This document shows positions 21,341 through 32,094 of a stretch of 64,000 nt of DNA, one piece after another. The notes beneath the pieces were generated by a model. It saw only the letters and a list, made by a program, of their open reading frames with translations. It had not been told where the DNA came from and searched no databases. The DNA comes from Armillaria gallica (lineage: Eukaryota > Basidiomycota > Agaricomycetes > Agaricales > Physalacriaceae). The stretch's first letter is position 1, and each line of letters begins with the position of its first letter. The DNA lies in contig JBANDB010000005.1 of assembly GCA_037576215.1 (NCBI GenBank), positions 372,001-436,000 of the forward strand, read 5' to 3'. Made by a program: the position numbers and the translations under genes.

Positions 21341-24300
21341 CCATACAATACCATGAACAGGCTTTTGCCAGTTGCGCTGTGTACACGGTTGTTGTGCACA
21401 AACTCAGCAAGCAAGAGCCAGTCGCTCCAATTGGTTTGTCTGTAGGAGACGAAGATACAAAGATACTTTTTGATCTCCTGATTGACTCATTCAGTCTGTC
21501 CATCGGTCTGCGGGTGAAAGGCTGTCGACACATTCGGGGTGATGTCGAGCATTCAGTAGAGTTCCTTCATGAATTTGGATACGAATTGTGGGCCACGGTC
21601 TGAGATGACTACCTGGGGCATTCTGTGGCATGTGTAGATGTGGTCATATAAGATCCGGGCCCATCCTTCAGCTGAGAGTTCGATGTTGCAAGTGACGGGA
21701 ATGATGGCTTTCGAGAATCGGTCAACGATCATGAGAAGAGCGTCGTGCTGTTTGAGTTGGGAAGGCCAGTGACCATGTCCATAGAGATGTGGGTCTGTGG
21801 GCCGACTGGGACTTCATTTGGATGGAGTGGCACCACCTTGGCTTGGGTGTTGCTCTTCGTTCATTGACATGTTTCACATCCCTTGACATATGCTTCGACA
21901 TCCTTCTTCATCTTGGGCCACCAGTACTCCTAAGTACCAGCTCCTTTGTCTTCTCAATCCCAAGGTGTCCTGCCAGGATGTGATCATGGCTGTTAGCGAT
22001 GATCTTGCCCCATAGCGTCTTCTTGCGGGGTACATAGATTCGTCCATCATAATGAAGAAGGCCATTGCTTTGGCTAATTGCTCATTGATGGTTGAGGGAC
22101 ATGGCAATGCTATCATCCCACAGGTCTTCCTGTCAGGTAGCTTCTTCAATTCTTTGGTGGACTTCACTTGTCATGGGCATGACGAGGGCTCAGAAGTGTG
22201 TGGGTTGGAGAATGGTGATGTCACCATTGTCATCATGTCCTTGGTTGTGGTCTTGGCATCTAGAGAGCAAGTCTGCCTTAACATTCTGGGCTCCAGGCTT
22301 ATGATGAAGCGTGAAGTGATATTTGGTGAGCTCGGTGACCCAGCGTGCCTGTCGTCGGTTTAGTTTTTGCAGGAGTCAGAAATATTGGAGGTTCTGATGG
22401 TCTGTCCAAATTTCTACATTTTCGGTGGTGCCCATGAGGTAGTGATGCCATTTGGAGAGTTTGGAGAGTGCGAGCATGATTGCTAGCAATTCTTTATCAT
22501 AGATTTTATAGTTCCTTTCTGTGGCACTGAGCGACTTTGACATAAAGGCCACTGGGCACCATACCCTGTTCTGTTTCTGGCTGAGCACTGCACCAACGGC
22601 GCCTTTGCTTGCATCTGCTTCTACCCTGAAGGGGTTGGTCTTGTTAGGGATGGCGAGGATAACATCCTCAGCCATGTGTCACTTCAGTTCCTGGAAGGCC
22701 TTGTCCTGTGCTTCTGTCCACTTCCATTCTGTGTTGCCTGACAACTGAGTGAGAGGGCGAACAACCTTCAAGTACATTTTGATCAATTTGTGGTAGAAGT
22801 TCATGAAGCCCAGGAATGACTGGAGTTCCTTCTTGCATTGGGGAGCTGGCCATTCAGTGATGCCGGCAATCTTGACTGGGACCATGCGGATGGAATTCTC
22901 GCTGATGATGACACCGAGATATTCTGTTTTGAGTACTTTGAACTTGCATTTCTCCACTTTGAGGAAGAGCTTGTTCTCGCAAAGGCGTTGGAGAATGTGC
23001 CTCACAATTTGTTGGTGTTTGTTCAAGTCTTTCAAGAAGATTAGGATGTCGTCAAGATAAATGGTAACCTTCCCTTCTCCAATCAGGTCGTGGAAGATGT
23101 CATTCATCATCCATTGGAACATCGCGGGCGAGTTTGTGAGCCCAAAGAACATGACTGTTGGTTCGAACAGTCCTCGATTCATACAGAAGGTGGCCTTTTC
23201 TTCATCCCCTTCTTTGATTCGGACATTGTTGTATCCCCAACGAACGTCTAGTTTCATGAAGTACTTGGTGCCACGAAGTTTGTCAATGAGTTCAGAAATG
23301 AGTGGTAGTGGATAACAGTTCTTGATGGTCATCTCATTGAGCTTGCAGTAGTCTTGTACAGGTCGAAGTGTGCTGTCCTTCTTTTTGACGAAGAAGAAGG
23401 GGGACGTGAATGGGGATTTAGAGGGACAGATGCATCTGGACTCTAGGTTCTCATTGAGGAACTTGTTGAGTTGTTCTTGTTCATTTCGGTTCAATGGGTA
23501 GACCTTGCAGTCTAAGGTCGACTTGGTGTTAGGGACAAGCTCGATGGCATGGTCCCATGGCTTTCATTCAGGAAGTTCATCAAAGCTTTCCTTGGCAAAC
23601 AGGTCATGGAAGGAATGGTAGTGTTCTGAGACCATTTCTTTGAAGGTCTTCTTGGGTTTATCGGCGTTAGCCTTAGCCGCAAGGTCATTGGCATGACGCA
23701 TTGTGCGAATGACAAGTTCTTCTTCCATTCGAACAATGAGGATGGTGTTGCCATCTTTGAGTTCTTTGTCCCATCGGTCATCAGGGTCTGCATTGGGGAG
23801 TTTGATATGATTTTTGATGCATTGGCAGCGTCCGAATATCATGTTCCTGGTTTTCCAGTTAATACTTGGGTTGTGGCACTTGAGCCAGTCATGTCCTAGA
23901 TAGATGTCCTTCTTTCCAAGATTCATGACTGCAAGGTCAATGTGTTCACGATGCTCTCCAATTGTGAGACAGAGTTCCACGAACTCGGTGATATTGCCAC
24001 CTTGGTTGTGGGTGCCATCAGCATTATAGACCAGAATTGGTACTATGGCTTTCTGAGTGTCTATTCCATGCTCTCGTACATAGGCGCTATTGATGGTGCT
24101 TCCCATACAGCCGCTGTTGATCAGGGCTTTCGTGGTCAAGGTCTGTCATCCAGTACAGGGTTCGAGGGTTATAGGAACCATGAAATCACTGGATGCTCCG
24201 TGGATGTAATGGATCAGTTTGCAAAGTTCATAAAGGCTTTCTCAAGCCAATTTGCCTCCCTTGCGGAGGAATTTGAGGAGTTCATCAGTAAGTTCTCCCA

Positions 24301-26173
24301 GTTGGTCCTTGTGTATCCAATTACAAAGGGCAGCATGGGCAGCATTGTCGCTATGCGCTTCTTGGATCGCTTGTAGCGTCCAGTCTACCTCGAAGGGTTT
24401 CATCCATCGGTGAGGGACCTCCTGAACCTTCGCACTAACTGCTATGGGTGTAGCTACTGTTGGTGAGGTCACCTCAACTCCCTTGTTAGGGAGTGACTTT
24501 GTTGCCCTAGTGGGCAATTCAGTGGCGTTGGAAGCGTCATGGTCTTGCGCTTCAGGGAAATTATTGGGCTGCCTGAGGCAAGCCACTTCTGGAAAGAGGT
24601 GTTGTCCTCATTGTCAGGTACTTCAATCATGGTTACCTGGTGCCCTCTCTTTACTGCCTGGGTGCTAGCGGCTTCCTGTCTTTTGGCTTTCTGGTCGTCC
24701 TGGTCTTTCGCTATGGAGCGGGAGGTGCATATCCCAAAGGTGCTATCCTGATCTTGGCCGCTGTGCTGCACCACATCTATGTGTGCATCAAATTTTGGCT
24801 TTCACCTTGATATAGCGACTAGGTGCTATGCTACAATTACTTTCACTCGCTGCTCCTCCAGTCGCACTTTTCTGCTGTTCAAAAACGGAATTCCTGCAGA
24901 ATCTGCCCAGGCAACCACCTATCCGCCTGGTGTCCACCAAGCGATGCATTGTCTGCCTGGCCATACGCTATCCGCCATGAAATCACCTCGTTTCATGGGA
25001 ATTTGACTAGCCTAGGCTCCAGGAGCTGACAGCTATCAACCTGAAGTGCCCATGCCAGCGGATGGCAGAAGGATCATCCTTGGAAGAGCAGACAAATTGG
25101 CTGACAGCGGATAGCCATATATGGCTATTCTCGAACCAGACCAGATGAGAAAGGTGTTGCAGAGTGCACTCAATGACGCTGGAGTAGCTCATGTGGCTGA
25201 TTTCAGCATGACGGCTTGTGTCAAATACCAGCTTTGAAGGTAAATTCAGGGCTATCAGGGCAGGCAGGTGTGGAAGCAGGGGCTGGATTTGGATCCGCTA
25301 CTATATAAGCAGGTGTAATGCACTTAGAAAGTTAGTTAATCTCACTTGCTCATAGCACACTAAAGGAATAAATTCCGCTACTCTCCTAAGCATATTTAGC
25401 CGCCTCTGAGCCTAGCACTGCAAACGGATTGCAAGGATTCCCCTCTTTCTCACTATCTTCACACAACCGCTCTCAGTTCAGCATCCTAAGCGGATGCTTG
25501 GACTACTTCTTTCTATTGTATCTGCAGATGGAGCAGATTCTATCGGATCCTTCAGAGCGGGTGGTAACCCTCCTTGTGTATACAAAAGATCTTGCAGACG
25601 CAGACATGACTTTCTCTTACCAGGGAGTTTGCTAGCCTTACACCGCTAATATGTGCGGGGACAGTGGACTCGACTTGTGCCGAATGAATGGTCTTACCAG
25701 CCCAGTCTGTTACCTCTGGGCCCACAGGGTCCCTCATTACTTTCGGCACTCCAGGCCTCCCTTCATCATGATGAGCTCCGGTGCTTCAGGGGCACTTGCC
25801 CACGATTGACCCTCTTGTCCATCATTGTCCATGCTCTGCTTGTTATGAGATTGAGCCACGTCCTCCACTTGCACAGACACTCTGCGGTTGTGCAGAGAGG
25901 CTTCGTCAGAGCTGTCCTGCTCTGCCCCACCTGGTCATGTCTGAGTCCCTGCAGCAGTCCCAAAGAAGTGCCTCGACTTCCAAGACTGTGCCGAATTGGT
26001 GGGTAGCAATATGGTGGTCGCTTTTTTGTCTGATGCTTTCAGTTGCAATGACTTACTTGCCAAACATTTAGCCAGTCATGTTGCTGGGTTTAACCCCACT
26101 TCGGCGTGCTCATGCTCATGCTCGTCCAATGAGCTTACTCTCACATGCTCAGCCTGGTCATGGGCCAGCCTGG
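21341..26173 (-). pseudogene. RT-3 pol: linker, protease, RT, RNase H, integrase N-part
   Basis: Reading down: a linker (26170-24600); a conserved pre-protease segment with W-M-K-P-F-E-V-D-W-T-L (about 24400); protease (24139-23800), where the catalytic triplet reads N-S-G at about 24110-24118 instead of D-S-G; RT (23494-22850) with intact Y-L-D-D at 23048-23059; RNase H (22640-22376) with D-A-S and I-Y-D-K-E-L-L-A; integrase zinc finger (about 21990-21870) with a frameshift in it; and the D-D-E core (about 21790-21480) with H-P-Q-T-D-G-Q-T-E. Scattered stops. The last part of integrase lies beyond LTR-B1. Confidence 0.85.
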
Positions 26174-26301
26174 GCTGCTAGATTTCTGCTTGAAACAGTG
26201 TCAGTTGACACACCAGCCTATATAGGGTATTTTCACAGTACTGCATGGTCTATTAGTCAGCACAGAAATCTGGATCAAATCATGTGATTATTAGAAAATC
26301 C

Positions 26302-26399
26302 AGCAGATCCTGGAATTGAACCCAGGACCTTAAAAAGATTTATAATAATGTCACATGACATAGCCAAAGTGTGCATGCTAACCACTATACCATACTAGC
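26302..26399 (-). ncRNA. tRNA-like pol III unit, left arm of P2
   Basis: Mirror copy of 28125-28222 on the minus strand, reading out of the palindrome. It has the D-arm/box A word TGGTATAGTGGTTAGCATG and the T-arm/box B word GGGTTCAATTCC in a CCTGG/CCAGG stem. The acceptor and anticodon stems do not close, so this is a tRNA-derived promoter module and not a working tRNA. Confidence 0.6.
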
Positions 26400-28124
26400 A
26401 TTATATATTTATGTAATCATCTCCTTATATAGCCTCCCTCCCTTATACTTATAATATCCTAATTGAGCCCTCCCTTTGGTGTGCTTTGGTGTGTTTTTTT
26501 TTTCCTTATTAGACTGGTCAAATTGGCCCATCAATTGCATCTAGAATTGGCTGTGCCATGACATTGATGGCATCAATATCAGGCCATTTTTAGACAAAAT
26601 TCGCATTTTGGCTCATTTTGGGCTTCCTCAGGCTACTGGGTGGGTTGGGGGATGGTACTAATATATGCATAAACATAAATAGCATAAAAGCGAACCCTCT
26701 GGTGAGGTATGGGGGCCCTGGGGAGGGGGTAAAATAGGTAAAATAGTGAAAAATAGCAGAAAATCACACAAAATCCGCGTTTTAGGGGTACTACATGCAT
26801 CAGATCGCTTCGAAAACTTAATCAATGAATTCCCTGACCTTGAAAACCTCCAAATGGCCCCTCTACAGTACATGTGGCACATTTTATGGTTATGCATAAT
26901 TGGTAAAACCTCAGAAACACATTTGAAACCTTTAAAATCCATGGTAAAAAAGGTGATAGTGAAAATATGCAAAATACCATATATCTTGCATTTTTGAGTG
27001 TTGGAGAAGGGGATTCTGATATAGAATACATGATATCTATTGTATAATAGTGTATACAAAAGCTTAGGATGATCCAAAATGTATTGGTGGAGATCTTTCT
27101 GAAAAAAAGGAGAAGCACTCTCCAGATTTCGAGTTTCTGGTCATCCCATGGCCTTGGGACTATCAGATTCAGATTCCTGGACCCAAAAACAGTAGGATCA
27201 CTGATCATCCATGGAGTTCATGTGTCAAAACTCCAAAGTAATGAGTGTACTCTCATTTATGCACAAAGTTATATTATCTACAAGGATCATGCACTAGTAA
27301 AAATAACCCCCATGGATGATCAGTGATCCTACTGTTTTTGGGTCCAGGAATCTGAATCTGATAGTCCCAAGGCCATGGGATGACCAGAAACTCGAAATCT
27401 GGAGAGTGCTTCTCCTTTTTTTCAGAAAGATCTCCACCAATACATTTTGGATCATCCTAAGCTTTTGTATACACTATTATACAATAGATATCATGTATTC
27501 TATATCAGAATCCCCTTCTCCAACACTCAAAAATGCAAGATATATGGTATTTTGCATATTTTCACTATCACCTTTTTTACCATGGATTTTAAAGATTTCA
27601 AATGTGTTTCTGAGGTTTTACCAATTATGCATAACCATAAAATGTGCCACATGTACTGTAGAGGGGCCATTTGGAGGTTTTCAAGGTCAGGGAATTCATT
27701 GATTAAGTTTTCGAAGCGATCTGATGCATGTAGTACCCCTAAAACGCGGATTTTGTGTGATTTTCTGCTATTTTTCACTATTTTACCTATTTTACCCCCT
27801 CCCCAGGGCCCCCATACCTCACCAGAGGGTTCGCTTTTATGCTATTTATGTTTATGCATATACTAGTACCATCCCCCGACCCACCCAGTAGCCTGAGGAA
27901 GCCCAAAATGAGCCAAAATGCGAATTTTGTCTAAAAATGGCCTGATATTGATGCCATCAATGTCATGGCACAGCCAATTCTAGATGCAATTGATGGGCCA
28001 ATTTGACCAGCCTAATAAGAAAAAAAAAAACGCACCAAAGCACACCAAAGGGAGGGCCCAATTAGGATATTATAAGTATAAGGGAGGGAGGCTATATAAG
28101 GAGATGATTACATAAATATATAAT

Positions 28125-28222
28125 GCTAGTATGGTATAGTGGTTAGCATGCACACTTTGGCTATGTCATGTGACATTATTATAAATCTTTTTAAGGTCCT
28201 GGGTTCAATTCCAGGATCTGCT
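28125..28222 (+). ncRNA. tRNA-like pol III unit, right arm of P2
   Basis: Box A TGGTATAGTGGTTAGCATG at 28132-28150 and box B GGTTCAATTCC at 28202-28212, with a well-paired T-arm (CCTGG...CCAGG). A TATATAAGG lies about 33 bp upstream (28092-28100) and a TTTT run follows at about 28227, both usual for pol III genes. The anticodon arm is replaced by unrelated AT-rich sequence and the 5' and 3' acceptor strands pair poorly. Inferred as a tRNA-derived, SINE-like head pointing out of the palindrome. Confidence 0.6.
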
Positions 28223-28669
28223 GGATTTTCTAATAATCACATGATTTGATCCAGATTTCTGTGCTGACTAATAGACCATGCAGTACTGTGAAAATACCCT
28301 ATATAGGCTGGTGTGTCAACTGACACTGTTTCAAGCAGAAATCTAGCAGCATTAAGTGTGTGGGCGATTGAGGGGGAGGAGTGTTCTAAAGAGGAGTTGT
28401 TAATATCATTCGTAGAAAGAATACTGTATCTGTTGGTCGATTCTAAGAAGGGTGCACAGGTGGAAGTCGGTGACTGGCGTGTAGGCTGTATATTGTCTGT
28501 GTTTAAAGTCATGTAAGTAGAACCGGCCCCATATGTGGGGACCAAGGTATAGCCAAATGCGTAGGTAAAATGTCTGTATGTAAAAAAGAAGAGTCAGACC
28601 GTCCAGCAGGAAGAGGGCACACACCTGTGAAGTCCTTGGTTGTCGCAGAGGAATCGAACTCCTGATGAC

Positions 28670-29914
28670 CTACTCTTTTACCTTCTCAATCTTCGTGTTC
28701 TCGGAGAGCAGCACTTCTGCTGCCTCCACTGCTCATACCTTCAGCTTCTTCTTGAGGCAATCCTTCGAGATGTGCCCCGTCTCATGGCAGTTGAAGCACC
28801 GTCCTTCAGACATATACTTCTTGCAGTCGATCTGCATTGGCTCTCCTGATCCTGCATATGTCTTTATCATCACTGGTACCCATCGTCCACCAGAGTCCTG
28901 GCCTTTCCTGTCACCAGCCAACTTGCCCATCGAGGAACTTGTCGCACCACCTGCAGTATGTTTTTGACTGCTGGTGACGGTAATTTGCTTCTGGTTCCCC
29001 TGGGGTTGTCTGTCGTTGTGCATTTCGATACCGTGCGCCTGGTTGTAGACATAGTTGCACTGGCACTCTTTGTACATGATCAGGATGTGCTCTTTCCACT
29101 TGTCATAAGTGGTTGGAATGCTGGCTCCAATGTTGGCGATGAAGGAGGTGTAGCTTGTAGGGACCCCCTGTCAAAGAGCAGTGACCATGACTCCTCATGG
29201 TCCTGTATCGTCTCATCTTCCAGCCAGCTTGGCTTCTTGCTCCAACTTCTGGAAGTAGATGGTGGCAGCATCTCCTCCCATCTTTAGCTCCTTCATCTTT
29301 TTCTCATGGACCTCCTCGATGGCTGGGTCCCTGAACTGTGCTCTGAATTCTTGCACGAACTCGTCCCAATGAGGGTATCGGTATCATGGTCTGGCAGGGT
29401 CCCAATAGTCGGTGACCCAATACTTTTCACAGTGATGGGTCCACCAGTTGCGAGCGCATTCTGCAAAGTGAGAGGTCACGAAGATGACCATCAACGAGGA
29501 GACTCCTTGGAACTGGTGGCAGAACACCTCAAAGTAGGTGGTGCAGTCCCCAAGAAATCGCTCCATGTCATTGTGCTCTCCCTTGAAGAGTTCTGGTACC
29601 TTCATGAGGATTGGTTTGATCCCCAAGAAGGTGGGCTCGTTGTCTGGATCCCAGTCTCCTACTGGCCCTTGACCAGGTGGCATCCAGCCAAGCGGTTGTG
29701 ATATCGAGTACCAGTCAGAATCAGGATGATAGGGCAGAGCCCCTGGTCATCCTTGCTGTTGCTGCCTCTGTCGCAAGTCCGTCAAGTCGTCGCAGAGTTG
29801 GACATTTTCGTCATGGAGTTGAGCCATCTGTTGGGTCAACTGCGTGAGCCTTTCTTCTGCCGTTGGTACTGGTGGTGCTGCTGGTCCTCCCCATCCTTTG
29901 TTGATGTCTCCCAT
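28670..29914 (-). pseudogene. RT-3 gag
   Basis: ATG at 29914 (M-G-D-I-N-K-G-W), then a Pro-rich stretch and a short coiled-coil (L-T-Q-Q-M-A-Q-L-H-D-E-N). The capsid segment has K-P-I-L-M-K-V-P-E-L-F-K-G (about 29620), and the CCHC knuckle C-F-N-C-H-E-T-G-H-I-S-K-D-C lies at about 28800-28760. It ends at TAG 28670-28672. About 415 codons with several in-frame stops; every one I located is TGA. RT-5 Gag (60717-59428) is collinear with nearly the same length. Confidence 0.85.
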
Positions 29915-31402
29915 CTCTTCTAGTTCTGCCCCCGCTATTATTCAGCTCGTTGTTGGTCCCACATATCCAAGTTGTCATGGGTTTTGTTGTCTCAGAGGCA
30001 AATCAGAAAGAGGAAAAGGATATCCCAAGTAGAACTTGAGGGAGTCCTCATTGTTCTCCAAGGGGTGAAACCCCTGGCCGAACGTATCCTCGTCATAGTG
30101 GAATCCTCCCCTGAGTCTGAATCCGCTCGTGCTCGAGAATGGTGAGAGTGTTGAGGTTGGCCTCAAGTTGTACCTGCTCTGAAATGGTTCTGGCATGTAT
30201 CCCTCTGCATAGGTGGTTCTCTGCAGAGGTCAGGAACTGAGATCAGTCTTGGTCCTCATGGATTCAGCTCGCAATTCCCAGGGTCCAGCTGTCATAGAAG
30301 CACCCCTCGCTATTTCATCTTCCCAGGGGTTGGTCTCCTCACTCGATCATGAGGTAGTAGGCCATGTGGACCTGGGAGTATTGGTTGTGGGGCCAGCCTG
30401 CTCTGGCATCAAGGTTCTGTTGTCAGATCTTCCATGCCATGACTCAATGTGGGCTGAGGATTTCTTGGTCAATGTCCTCAAGCTCAGGCCACTCATAGTT
30501 GGATCCGTAGGGATTGAGAGGGTCACTGTCGCTTCGGTTTGGGACTGGGTCGTGGAAGGGGTTGTGTTGTCAGGAGGGTCCAGTGATGGGCTTCGAGTCG
30601 TCGGAGCTGGTATCTGACTCGTAGTCGAGCCATGGGTTCGGGGGTCGTTCAGTGGGGAAGGGTATTGAGTTGGGCTCATTGGTGGGTGCGAACAGTAGAG
30701 AGCCTCTAGGTTTGGGGTGCCTTGGTCAGGACCAGGGAAGTTCTTCAACCATTTATATCTAGTAGGGGGAAGTGACCTATCCCCCTGGATGAGTTTGTCA
30801 GCGGGAGGTTCCCAGTCGGGGTTATGTACTGGCTGGGGCCACTCCTGGAGTATGGCAGGAATGTTCTGTTTGAACCACTCCTCAATGGCGACTCGGTCCT
30901 CCTCACTGAGGTTTGGGTTTCCTCATTTGAGTTCAGGGAAGGCAGGTCCTCTATTAGGAGGCTGTAACGCCTGGACCGGAATGGGTTGTTGGATCTCATT
31001 GGTGGGCTCAGGGGATCTCTGTACCCTGCTAGGCCCTGGGGTTGTGTTTCTCGGGATGTCCTCCCCACTTATGAAGTATTCGTCTGAAGTGGCGACCTGA
31101 ATAGTGGTTGTGCGCCTATGCGTGCTGCTGTGCATTGTCATTGAGCGGGCAGTTGCCATACTTGGCTGGCCCATTGTTCATTGGGGTTGGGTGGTGTAGG
31201 GGTTGACATAGTGTCGAGGGAAGGGAGCATTTCTGAAGTTGGTTCAAGGGATTCTCGGCAGAAGAATCCTGGTTCTGATGAGGAAATTCCTGATCTCCTT
31301 GAGATATGTGATGGTCATTAGAATGGTAAGGAAAATGAGCATTGCTATTGTGATAGTGATGCCGATGCTGAGTGTCTGGGTTGGGGTCAGGTCAGTGATC
31401 AT
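29915..31402 (-). pseudogene. RT-3 upstream membrane ORF (ORF-b), in frame with gag
   Basis: ATG at 31402 begins M-I-T-D-L-T-P-T-Q-T followed by a hydrophobic helix (about residues 11-30), then Y-L-K-E-I-R-N-F-L, and F-P-R-H-Y-V at about residue 61. The rest is a Pro/Ser/Thr-rich hydrophilic chain. The frame is the same as that of the gag ATG at 29914. I count seven stops between them, all TGA and no TAA or TAG, which suggests one former continuous frame with Arg (CGA) codons. A different overlapping frame around 30430-30330 resembles ORF-c of RT-5, so the exact coding plan is unsettled. Role unknown. Confidence 0.55.
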
Positions 31403-31418
31403 TACCTTGTTGTCATTG

Positions 31419-31537
31419 TCATTGGACCTGTTCTAGTTCTTTGAAGAGGTAGAGGAGGTTGTAGGCGATGAGCTTGAGGAGAATAAAAATGATAGCATTG
31501 GAGAGAGGGTTTTGGTCTTGGTTCGGAGGTTTTGTGA
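31419..31537 (-). pseudogene. RT-3 ORF-a, membrane peptide
   Basis: A frame ending at TGA 31421-31419 encodes N-A-I-I-F-I-L-L-K-L-I-A-Y-N-L-L-Y-L-F-K, one hydrophobic helix with a short charged tail. It corresponds in position and pattern to RT-5 ORF-a (N-V-V-A-F-F-L-A-K-F-L-L-Y-E-L) and RT-1 ORF-a. Upstream it is Thr/Pro-rich with no ATG in reach. The TGA lies 17 bp before the ORF-b ATG. Confidence 0.45.
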
Positions 31538-31900
31538 TTATCGTCGTCTGGGGAAGTTTTGTCGGTGCTCCAGATAGATGCAGAAGAGGAGTTTTATTAG
31601 GAGTACAGTGAGGTTGTTGAAGAGGACGATGTCCTCCTCAGTTGGAGTCGGTGGTGGGGTGTATGGAGGTGTTGTGGATAGTGAGCAAGGATTCTGGTTG
31701 TACAACGTGTGATGGAACGTAATGGAATGGAAGGGTGGGCTGCAGTTCTTCTTCTGTTCAGTAGATGAGACAGTAAAGAAGAAGGAGTCCAAAGATTAGT
31801 GCTGCACTAAAGAATGCAACGAGGATGACAATGGTGATCGTTTGGGGGTTCGTGTATGAGATAGTCTCTCTGACATCTAGCATGCAGGAAGGGTGTAGAA

Positions 31901-31913
31901 AGCTTCTAGCTAA
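31901..31913 (-). promoter_or_regulatory. RT-3 self-primer binding site
   Basis: Plus-strand AGCTTCTAGCTAA is the exact reverse complement of 32071-32083 inside the LTR. It is one base from the LTR edge. The LTR copy is the predicted mRNA 5' end. The core differs from RT-5 (TTTGAG in place of TTCTAG) while pairing is kept. Confidence 0.75.
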
Positions 31914-31914
31914 T

Positions 31915-32094
31915 TGTTATGCCCAGAATCGGGTGGAACAAGTAAGTGCAATCCCAATGTTGTCTCGCACTTCAGACAGGATGCTAGGGGCAGCAATACT
32001 CGCACAACCATGAGTGCAAGTGGTTAATGCATAGCAGAAGTTTGAGAAGATAAGTCCGGTATGGATTAACTTAGCTAGAAGCTAGGGTACACGG
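31915..32094 (-). mobile_element. 5' LTR of RT-3, partial
   Basis: The first 180 bp (plus-strand order) align with 18399-18580. The LTR then stops abruptly at 32094 where LTR-B2 begins. The U3 part with TATA box and GATA-type words is missing, so the element has no promoter. Confidence 0.85.

Larger units (their letters stand above)
26174..28350. repeat. Palindrome P2 (family P) with two outward tRNA-like units
   Basis: The arms 26174 to about 27215 and about 27309-28350 are reverse complements, with paired coordinates summing to 54524 throughout. The loop is only about 93 bp and is closely related to the P1 spacer (CTCATTTATGCACAAAGTTATA in both). By eye the arms differ at very few bases. 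It interrupts RT-3 between gag and pol; RT-5 is continuous there (59280-59330). Near each outer end lies TGTCAGTTGACAC and a tRNA-like block. No coding capacity is recognised. Confidence 0.9.
18399..32094 (-). mobile_element. RT-3: chromovirus with two nested insertions, 5' LTR truncated
   Basis: A minus-strand element running from the partial 5' LTR (31915-32094) through pre-gag frames, gag (29914-28670), pol and the complete 3' LTR (18399-18802). It is interrupted by palindrome P2 between gag and pol (26174-28350) and by an LTR-B inside integrase (19608-21340). Without these the body is about 9.8 kb. Its 3' LTR abuts satellite, so RT-3 integrated into satellite. Its two LTRs are clearly diverged (roughly 15% by eye over 180 bp), so it is older than RT-5. 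Confidence 0.9.

Noticed and set aside
28125..28222. Functional intron-containing tRNA gene
   Set aside because: Box A and box B are good but the acceptor stem does not close, the anticodon arm differs between copies and one copy lacks the conserved T before the anticodon.
28670..31402. UGA read as an amino acid (alternative code or mitochondrial origin)
   Set aside because: TGA replaces CGA (Arg) at most positions and TGG (Trp) at others in related copies, while normal TGG is also used. TAA and TAG stops occur in RT-2 and RT-5. Mutation explains it better.
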